IMG/VR virus record: IMGVR_UViG_3300044535_000202
Coordinates: 1-35,815 of that record
Length of the DNA: 35,815 nt
Direction: 5' to 3' (one strand)
DNA from: a virus
Part shown: positions 31,515 to 35,815 of the stretch, in pieces
How positions within the stretch are numbered: position 1 is the stretch's first letter
Layout: each line of letters begins with the position of its first letter
Position numbers and translations under genes: made by a program
The notes under the pieces: generated by a model
What the model was told of the DNA's origin: nothing
What the model saw: only the letters and a program-made list of their open reading frames with translations
The model's database searches: none

Positions 31515-31525
31515 TTTTATCTTCG
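31498..31525 (+). promoter_or_regulatory. Possible promoter before the initiator gene
   Basis: TTG at 31498-31500 and TATCTTCG at 31518-31525, spacing 17. The -7 box resembles the TTCG forms at 10147 and 29771. The TTG overlaps the end of the DnaA-IV gene. Confidence 0.3.
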
Positions 31526-31535
31526 TGTTATGAAG

Positions 31536-31606
31536 GTGTCAGACTTCATATTTAAAAACTTTTATTTTTCCTATTAGGGGGCGGTGCTGACACACCAAAC
31601 CCTTTT
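31536..31606 (+). promoter_or_regulatory. Leader with two mutually exclusive hairpins
   Basis: GTGTCAG (31536-31542) can pair with CTGACAC (31587-31593). Alternatively GGTG (31583-31586) pairs with CACC (31593-31596), stacked on AGGG/CCCT (31576-31579 with 31600-31603), followed by a T-rich stretch. The two use the same bases and cannot coexist. This 107-base gap before the initiator gene is the longest gene-free stretch of the early block. It may be an attenuator, a protein-binding leader or part of the origin. Confidence 0.4.
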
Positions 31607-31621
31607 AGGATTTTTTATTTT

Positions 31622-32350
31622 ATGAATACAGGACAGATAATAAAAAGTAAAACTACTGAAAGGTTTACTACCCTACCAAATGATATTATTAAGTCTAAGA
31701 ATTTAACACTTGAAGAAAAAGGTCTTTTAAGCTACTTGTTAAGCCTACCTTCTGATTGGGTTTTATACAGACAGAACCTTTACAATAGTTTGCCCGATAA
31801 GAAAGGAACTATAGATAAATGCTTTAGAGGTCTTCAGCAGAAAGGATATATAGTAAGTTTTAAAGTACACGATTTAACTACAGGTAAGTTTAAAGGTTGG
31901 AATCACGTGGTCTATGATATATCTACCGATAGTGGAATTGACCGAGTTCGGGATTTACCGAGTTCGGGTTTTACCGATGTCGGTGAAAATGCCCCTATAC
32001 TAAAGACTAATGTATTACTAAATACTAATTTATTACAAAAGACTAATAGTATACAAAAGCCCTTACAATCTGAAGTTATTAGTTATTTTTTAGAGAAAGG
32101 TAGTACAGAAGATAGGGCAAAGAAAGCCTTTGAATATTACGAAGCAGGTAATTGGACAGATAGCAAAGGAAATAAGGTAAAAAATTGGAAACAAAAAATG
32201 TTAGCTAATTGGATAAATAACAATAACTTTACTAAAACCACTACAAATGACAAACTTGACGCTTACAAATCAAAATTTGACAACATCGTTAATTCAGAAT
32301 GGGCAAGAGAAATTGACAACCAGATTCAGCAACGCAAAGAAAACATCTAA
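31622..32350 (+). CDS. Helix-turn-helix replication initiator/organiser-like protein
   Basis: 242 residues. The N-terminal ~100 form a winged-helix domain known from phage replisome organisers and plasmid initiators: FTTLPNDIIKSKNLTLEEKG, LLSYLLSLPSDWVLYRQNLY, TIDKCFRGLQQKGYIVSFKV. A variable linker follows, then a DnaD-like or helicase-loader-like end: AFEYYEAGNWTDSKGNKVKN, WKQKMLANWINNN. It should bind the origin and load host helicase. Its position after the DnaA-IV gene and a structured leader supports this. Confidence 0.7.
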   Translation: MNTGQIIKSKTTERFTTLPNDIIKSKNLTLEEKGLLSYLLSLPSDWVLYRQNLYNSLPDKKGTIDKCFRGLQQKGYIVSFKVHDLTTGKFKGWNHVVYDISTDSGIDRVRDLPSSGFTDVGENAPILKTNVLLNTNLLQKTNSIQKPLQSEVISYFLEKGSTEDRAKKAFEYYEAGNWTDSKGNKVKNWKQKMLANWINNNNFTKTTTNDKLDAYKSKFDNIVNSEWAREIDNQIQQRKENI

Positions 32351-32960
32351 AATAATAGATGCTACAATTGCAGACATCATTGGGATAGTAAATAAGGGAA
32401 TGATTCTGTTAGGCATTAAAGCTGAAAAGCTACCTACTGAATTTGAACTTACCTATATGGTCCAGATGATTCGCCAAGAATTTACATACCTTCCAATAGG
32501 AGAATTATCTTTAGCTTTTGAGTTAGCAGCTACAAACAAGTTAGATACTGAAGCAGAAACTTACCAAAACTTTTCTGTGCTTTACTTTTCAAGAATGATG
32601 TCATCTTATGCAAGATGGGCAGCAAAACAGATATACGAGGTTAAAGAAGTAATAAAAGAATTACCTGTACCAAATGTAGATGAAGATGAATTAATACAGA
32701 TGTCATTGGATAGCTACAAAAAAACAAGGCAGTTTGACCAAATATTTATGAGCCTTAAAGTTTTTAATATCCTGCACAAAAGAGGACTAATAAACTTTGA
32801 TGCAGAAGATATTGTTTTACAGGCAGAGATAGAATTAAAGAGAAGAATTACAGATAATGTTAGTAGAAAAGAAATTAAAAAGATTTTACAGGATGAAGAA
32901 CAAATGGAACTAACTTGTAGAAGGATAGCATTAGCAGAATACTTTAAAACTATAATATGA
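32247..32960 (+). CDS. Replication-associated helical protein (start uncertain)
   Basis: Up to 237 residues. The ATG at 32247 gives a 104-base overlap with the initiator gene, where the product reads like a shadow (MTNLTLTNQNLTTSL). A TTG at 32313 or the ATG at 32400 (GGGAATG) may be the true start. The reliable part is LPTEFELTYMVQMIRQEFTY, LPIGELSLAFELAATNKLD and FSVLYFSRMMSSYARWA. I recall such proteins after phage initiators, and a helicase-loader or primosome role is plausible but unproven. Confidence 0.6.
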   Translation: MTNLTLTNQNLTTSLIQNGQEKLTTRFSNAKKTSKIIDATIADIIGIVNKGMILLGIKAEKLPTEFELTYMVQMIRQEFTYLPIGELSLAFELAATNKLDTEAETYQNFSVLYFSRMMSSYARWAAKQIYEVKEVIKELPVPNVDEDELIQMSLDSYKKTRQFDQIFMSLKVFNILHKRGLINFDAEDIVLQAEIELKRRITDNVSRKEIKKILQDEEQMELTCRRIALAEYFKTII

Positions 32961-33058
32961 ATAATTTAACTTTAATTTTAATAGCAGTTTTATTTATTGC
33001 CTTAATATGGGCAGGTAACGAATTAAATAATTGGTGCGATAAAAATAGTAACTTATGA
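32957..33058 (+). CDS. 33-residue single-TM micro-protein
   Basis: Starts in ATGA on the previous stop and overlaps the next start (ATGA again). MNNLTLILIAVLFIALIWAG is one membrane helix, followed by NELNNWCDKNSNL. Coupling on both sides supports a real gene. Function unknown. Confidence 0.55.
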   Translation: MNNLTLILIAVLFIALIWAGNELNNWCDKNSNL

Positions 33059-33156
33059 AAATAACAACTTGCTGCGGTGCAGAAACTGACTTTACTGAAA
33101 TCGGTATCTGTCCAGAATGTTTAGAGCATTGCGATTTTGAAACAATAGAAGAATAA
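33055..33156 (+). CDS. 33-residue zinc-binding micro-protein
   Basis: MKITTCCGAETDFTEIGICP then ECLEHCDFETIEE. CC at 6-7 and CPEC at 19-22, with an extra His-Cys, form a plausible zinc knuckle. I recall similar tiny CCGAE...CxxC proteins in Bacteroidota phages. Function unknown. Confidence 0.6.
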   Translation: MKITTCCGAETDFTEIGICPECLEHCDFETIEE

Positions 33157-33168
33157 TATTTAACAACA

Positions 33169-33339
33169 ATGAAAATAACTATTGAAACAAATGATATGTC
33201 AGTAATGATTGAAGAACAAGTAGGAGATATTAAAGACTTACTAGATGTTTATAGAAGATTGGCAATCGCATTAACTTATCACCAAGATTCTTGGGATATT
33301 GCAATATTTGAAATAAGTGATGAAATTAAAAATAAATAA
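33169..33339 (+). CDS. Hypothetical 56-residue protein
   Basis: MKITIETNDMSVMIEEQVGD, IKDLLDVYRRLAIALTYHQD, SWDIAIFEISDEIKNK. A strand followed by helix, acidic. The start follows an A-rich leader (TTTAACAACA) 12 bases after the previous stop. No family recognised. Confidence 0.55.
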   Translation: MKITIETNDMSVMIEEQVGDIKDLLDVYRRLAIALTYHQDSWDIAIFEISDEIKNK

Positions 33340-33341
33340 CT

Positions 33342-33440
33342 ATGTGTAAGATAATATTCTTCTCTATATTAATTAGTGCACTTATATTAGCATATTTTAT
33401 AGCAAAACAGCATAAAGATGATGACCCATTTTTCTTTTAA
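33342..33440 (+). CDS. 32-residue single-TM micro-protein
   Basis: MCKIIFFSILISALILAYFI is one membrane helix; the end AKQHKDDDPFFF is polar with an aromatic tip. It begins two bases after the previous stop. It is the second membrane micro-gene within 0.5 kb. Function unknown. Confidence 0.5.
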   Translation: MCKIIFFSILISALILAYFIAKQHKDDDPFFF

Positions 33441-33452
33441 AAACAAATAATT

Positions 33453-33671
33453 ATGAAAGAACAAACAGCAGTAGAATGGTTGGAAGATAATTTAATCGGA
33501 AATCCTTTTAGTGAAAAAGATTTTTCCCATAATGTAAATGTTTTTAAACAAGCCAAAGCAATGGAGAAAGAGCAAAGAAATAAAGATTACAACGCAGGAT
33601 ATACGGATGCACAGTGCAACCACATAAACGATTGTGAGAATTATGGCAATGAACAAGATTATGCACGGTAA
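33453..33671 (+). CDS. Conserved early small protein
   Basis: 72 residues: EQTAVEWLEDNLIGNPFSEK, VFKQAKAMEKEQRNKDYNAG. The TAVEWLE...QAK.MEK pattern is common in short early proteins of Bacteroidota phages; no function is known to me. It is the last gene before a gene-free gap with repeats. Confidence 0.62.
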   Translation: MKEQTAVEWLEDNLIGNPFSEKDFSHNVNVFKQAKAMEKEQRNKDYNAGYTDAQCNHINDCENYGNEQDYAR

Positions 33672-33679
33672 AGATGTCA

Positions 33680-33766
33680 AGTTTATTGTGCAAAAAACAG
33701 GACAATTAATGTGCAATATAAAGCACTTTTACCAACGATAATGTGCAGTATATACCACGTTAACGT
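33680..33766. repeat. Short direct repeats and palindrome in an intergenic gap
   Basis: TTGTGCAAA (33686-33694), AATGTGCAATATA (33708-33720) and AATGTGCAGTATATA (33740-33754) share the core TGTGCA, the last two spaced 32 bases apart. A perfect ten-base palindrome ACGTTAACGT follows at 33757-33766. The gap 33672-33833 has no gene. It could be a small origin with iterons, an operator for the XRE or DnaA-IV protein, or a regulatory leader. Confidence 0.45.
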
Positions 33767-33833
33767 AGAAAGAGCAATATAATGCATTAAATTTCAGAAA
33801 AATTCAGGCATATTTTGTAACAAATAATTAAAA

Positions 33834-34037
33834 ATGGAAGATAAAATAGTTCAATCAGTTATAGATAAGTTTAATCAGAGGTCTGAATTAGGCATACAAA
33901 AGTATGGCACAACGCTTGACCAGAACCTATTAACATTAGATGAATGGCTAACACACGCACAGGAAGAAGCAATGGACTTTGTCTTATATTTGGAGAAGAT
34001 AAAGAAATTAGGTATAGGCAACGCTAAATTACACTAA
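33834..34037 (+). CDS. MazG-like helical protein
   Basis: 67 residues: VIDKFNQRSELGIQKYGTTL, LLTLDEWLTHAQEEAMDFVL and YLEKIKKLG. The KYG-T and EExxD arrangement (QEEAMDF) with flanking helices resembles the MazG-type nucleotide pyrophosphohydrolases in their smallest phage form, which hydrolyse (d)NTPs or alarmones. With one short helix pair, it would need to dimerise or tetramerise. Confidence is moderate because only part of the metal-binding set is visible. Confidence 0.6.
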   Translation: MEDKIVQSVIDKFNQRSELGIQKYGTTLDQNLLTLDEWLTHAQEEAMDFVLYLEKIKKLGIGNAKLH

Positions 34038-34047
34038 CTTTGTAAAT

Positions 34048-34350
34048 ATGACAGCATCCGAAATTACGAAATGGGCAAAGAAACAATTAGAAGATGAAGG
34101 CTGTAGATTAAATCGTGTTAACAATATTCCTGTACACAGAAGAAAGGGAACTATTGAAAGAGGTTGGTCAGACCTGCAAGGTTACACAGAAGAAGGGCAG
34201 TATGTAGCTATTGAGGTTAAAACTTCTGGAGATAAATTAAGTGTTTATCAGAAGCAAAGATTAGATGATATTGTAGATTGCAAAGGATTGGCATACATAG
34301 CTACTGAAGTGGAAGGTTTACCAATACTAAGAAGTTGGACAGGAATTTAA
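34048..34350 (+). CDS. PD-(D/E)XK nuclease, VRR-NUC-like
   Basis: 100 residues. WSDLQGYTEEGQYVAIEVKT gives the catalytic set Asp42, Glu56 and Lys58 (E-V-K), and YQKQRLDDIVDCKGLAYIAT is the helix and strand behind it. This is the pattern of VRR-NUC and small Holliday-junction-resolvase-like nucleases. It may resolve branched replication DNA before packaging. It overlaps the sigma-like gene by 16 bases. Confidence 0.8.
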   Translation: MTASEITKWAKKQLEDEGCRLNRVNNIPVHRRKGTIERGWSDLQGYTEEGQYVAIEVKTSGDKLSVYQKQRLDDIVDCKGLAYIATEVEGLPILRSWTGI

Positions 34351-34817
34351 TAATAGAAGAACTTTGGCACAGCAAAGATGTAGATGATGCAATTAAGAAG
34401 ATGCATCCGGTTGAGATGCAGGAAGATTTAAAGAGTGAATTGTTTTTAGTGGTAGCTGAACTTGATGAAAGTAAACTGATTGAACTTTACAAAAAGAATC
34501 AATTAAAGTTTTATATGGTTCGGGTTATGATTAATATGGTCCGGAGTTCTAAGAGCAAATTTTATAAGAACTACAGGAACTACCAAGAATATATACCTAT
34601 TGAAATACAGGAGAATGAGCAGTCAGATGTAACACAGATAATGCTTGAACACATTGAAGGTCTTTATTGGTATAATAAAACTATATTAAATCTTTACACT
34701 TTTGAATTTAACAAGAATGCAAAAGAGTTGAGCAGACAGACAGGCATACCATATCAATCTATTATCAGAAGTTTAAACGATACAAAAAGAGAATTAAAGA
34801 AAAAAATACGACAATGA
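34335..34817 (+). CDS. Sigma-factor-like transcription regulator
   Basis: 160 residues. The first ~75 recall sigma region 2: DLKSELFLVVAELDESKLIE, LKFYMVRVMINMVRSSKSKF, YKNYRNYQEYIP. The end recalls region 4: NKTILNLYTFEFNKNAKELS, RQTGIPYQSIIRSLNDTKRE, a helix-turn-helix. Similar proteins stand before the late genes in Bacteroidota phages. It could direct host RNA polymerase to late promoters, perhaps through the start-proximal elements at 11701, 17267 and 20063. That link is inference. Confidence 0.65.
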   Translation: MDRNLIIEELWHSKDVDDAIKKMHPVEMQEDLKSELFLVVAELDESKLIELYKKNQLKFYMVRVMINMVRSSKSKFYKNYRNYQEYIPIEIQENEQSDVTQIMLEHIEGLYWYNKTILNLYTFEFNKNAKELSRQTGIPYQSIIRSLNDTKRELKKKIRQ

Positions 34818-35071
34818 TTATAATTACTGCTATCTGCTTTGCTTTGTTTTTTGTAGAGATACATAGATTTAATGTTAAATGGAAGTTAGACTTTAAGCCA
34901 TTTAACTGTGGTTCTTGTCTTGCTGCTTGGACTGCATTAGCTTTATATTTATTACCTACTATAGTTACTGAAATAGCTTTTGTAATGTTTGTATCTGGTG
35001 TACTTGCACCAATAGGTAGACAGGCTATGGAATTTATTTGGAAATACTTTTCTCAAAAAAACTTTAAATGA
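34814..35071 (+). CDS. Membrane protein with CGSC motif
   Basis: 85 residues: an N-terminal hydrophobic helix (IIITAICFALFFVEIHRF), a loop FKPFNCGSCLAAWTALALYL that leads into a second helix, and a third (TEIAFVMFVSGVLAPIG). The PFNCxxC motif at the membrane edge is conserved in small phage membrane proteins I know, whose role is unknown; redox or metal binding is possible. It overlaps neighbours by four bases on both sides. Confidence 0.65.
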   Translation: MIIITAICFALFFVEIHRFNVKWKLDFKPFNCGSCLAAWTALALYLLPTIVTEIAFVMFVSGVLAPIGRQAMEFIWKYFSQKNFK

Positions 35072-35355
35072 AACAAGAACACCTTGATTATTTAGAAAGC
35101 AATATAGCCAATTACAATATGGCTCAAAGCGGTTATATCAGAAACCTTGACTTAGAACTATTGCAGATGTATGAGCATATTTACAGAGCCAATATAGACC
35201 CATCCTTCGTGCTTACTAAGTGGTGCAGTTCCTGCGTTATGGATTTAATAAAAAGACTTTATGCATACTATCTAAGTTTACCACAGGAACAAGTACAGCA
35301 GTTAACACAGTCTGTAGAAATTATAATTAAAAAGAGGGGCAGACCTAAGAAATGA
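35068..35355 (+). CDS. Conserved protein with CxxC and AT-hook-like tail
   Basis: 95 residues: YLESNIANYNMAQSGYIRNL, TKWCSSCVMDLIKRLYAYYL and a C-terminal KKRGRPKK, an AT-hook that binds the minor groove of AT-rich DNA. The WCSSCV motif suggests a metal site or disulphide. It should bind DNA, perhaps together with the nuclease-like protein whose gene overlaps by four bases. Confidence 0.65.
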   Translation: MKQEHLDYLESNIANYNMAQSGYIRNLDLELLQMYEHIYRANIDPSFVLTKWCSSCVMDLIKRLYAYYLSLPQEQVQQLTQSVEIIIKKRGRPKK

Positions 35356-35732
35356 ATGAAGCAGAACTTTTTGAGATTATAAAAAAGTACATACCAGATT
35401 TGGTAAAGACTGACCAATTTAATCCAAAGGATGCATATTCAAAACATTATGATTTATCAATAGAGTTAAAGTGCAGGAATAAACATTACAATAAATTACT
35501 GATTGAGAAAATTAAATACGATTCATTGATAAAGAATAAAAATGTAAGGTATATATGTTCAACACCTTTAGCAATATATTCTTTTGACTTACATAAAATA
35601 AAAGAACCTAATTGGGTTCTTTCAAGTTTACCAATGACAAGTGAGTTTGATAATAGAAGCAACATAGATAAGCTAATAGGTTGTTTAGATATTGATGATG
35701 CTAAAAAAATAAAATGCGAATACTCGGAATAA
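35352..35732 (+). CDS. PD-(D/E)XK nuclease-like protein
   Basis: 126 residues. HYDLSIELKCRNKHYNKLLI has Asp34, Glu38 and Lys40, the D...E-x-K pattern, followed by IEKIKYDSLIKN, where Lys and Tyr often assist in this superfamily. The following strands NVRYICSTPLAIYSFDL fit the core sheet. The end is duplicated at 1-133. It overlaps the glycosyltransferase gene across the circular junction by 19 bases, so the operon runs through the ends of the sequence. Confidence 0.62.
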   Translation: MNEAELFEIIKKYIPDLVKTDQFNPKDAYSKHYDLSIELKCRNKHYNKLLIEKIKYDSLIKNKNVRYICSTPLAIYSFDLHKIKEPNWVLSSLPMTSEFDNRSNIDKLIGCLDIDDAKKIKCEYSE

Positions 35733-35815
35733 CATCACCACAAAGCGGAGTAGGTTACCATAGGATTATTATGCCGGTGGCACATATGCAGAAAGAATAT
35801 GCAATGCTGACCGAT
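35600..35815. repeat. Right copy of 216-bp terminal direct repeat
   Basis: Matches bases 1-216 with one difference (G35688 against T89). The complete gene at 35352-35732 uses the G version. Confidence 0.95.
35714..35815 (+). CDS. 5' fragment of the GT-B glycosyltransferase gene (duplicate start)
   Basis: The first 34 codons of the gene that is complete at 115-1110, cut by the end of the sequence. It is identical to 115-216. On the circular genome this is the same gene. Confidence 0.85.
   Translation, partial: MRILGITSPQSGVGYHRIIMPVAHMQKEYAMLTD

Noticed and set aside
33814-33822. CATATTTTG before the MazG-like gene as a promoter
   Set aside because: One base short of the TAnnTTTG spacing and no TTG upstream at the right distance.
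33672-33833. Classical DnaA boxes (TTATCCACA) in gene-free gaps
   Set aside because: I found no exact match in the early-region gaps by eye; only the TGTGCA repeats are present.
34035-34042. TAACTTTG as a promoter for the nuclease gene at 34048
   Set aside because: It matches TAnnTTTG but overlaps the preceding stop, has no -33 TTG and would put the transcript start on the start codon. Not enough to list.
1-35815. tRNA genes, CRISPR arrays, insertion sequences
   Set aside because: No cloverleaf with CCA end, no regularly spaced repeats and no transposase-like protein was seen.

Overview
The window is one complete, circularised, AT-rich genome of a tailed phage (Caudoviricetes). Its first 216 bases recur as its last 216 with one mismatch, so the unique circle is 35,599 bp. 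Every gene I can support is on the + strand, and neighbouring genes typically touch or overlap by 1 to 40 bases. The host is very likely a member of the Bacteroidota. Several leaders carry the Bacteroidota promoter form (TTG, about 19 bp, TAnnTTTG), Shine-Dalgarno sequences are rare, and many small proteins look like those of Bacteroidota siphophages. I see no integrase, DNA polymerase, helicase, tRNA, CRISPR array or insertion sequence, so host replication enzymes must be borrowed. Family calls were made from motifs by eye, without database searches.

Layout. (1) 115-6439: surface-modification and lysis block. It holds a GT-B glycosyltransferase, a holin-like peptide, an M15 peptidase endolysin, a DnaQ-like exonuclease, an HExxH protein, an HNH nuclease, two GT-A glycosyltransferases around a SAM methyltransferase, a tiny basic protein, a possible two-gene spanin pair and a two-helix holin. 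(2) 6450-9063: a ParB-like/N6-N4 DNA methyltransferase fusion, then small and large terminase. (3) 9190-10657: an accessory island of small genes with its own promoters, two Cys-rich proteins and an XRE regulator. (4) 10667-17248: tail genes. They start with a chaperone pair joined by a likely -1 frameshift on a run of ten T and end with the tape measure. (5) 17280-23307: head genes (protease, scaffold, capsid, a possible tail tube, portal with a C-terminal extension, connectors). (6) 23309-29730: adsorption genes, dominated by a 1719-residue fibre with collagen-like start and S74 chaperone end, and closed by a protein with the topology of a unimolecular spanin and a strong terminator. (7) 29801-33671: early/replication block with a single-strand annealing-like protein, a small protein ending DLPF, a stand-alone DnaA domain IV, a helix-turn-helix replication initiator and micro-proteins. 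(8) 33834-35732: MazG-like protein, two PD-(D/E)XK-like nucleases, a sigma-like factor, a membrane protein with CxxC and an AT-hook protein, running across the junction into block 1.

How it may work together (inference). Host RNA polymerase reads the TAnnTTTG promoters at 9139, 10125, 29125 and 29771 early. The DnaA-IV protein and initiator recruit host replication enzymes. The sigma-like factor then switches on late genes, which are divided by intrinsic terminators at 11648, 19438, 20014 and 29713. Three late starts, two of them just after terminators, share a start-proximal ACATTTATAAG element.

Most worth pursuing: the chaperone frameshift with about 180 bases of dual coding, the DnaA domain IV gene, two rival spanin systems, the portal fused to a winged helix and a CRHxW tail domain, the shared leader motifs, the mutually exclusive hairpins before the initiator gene, and the single mismatch in the terminal repeat.
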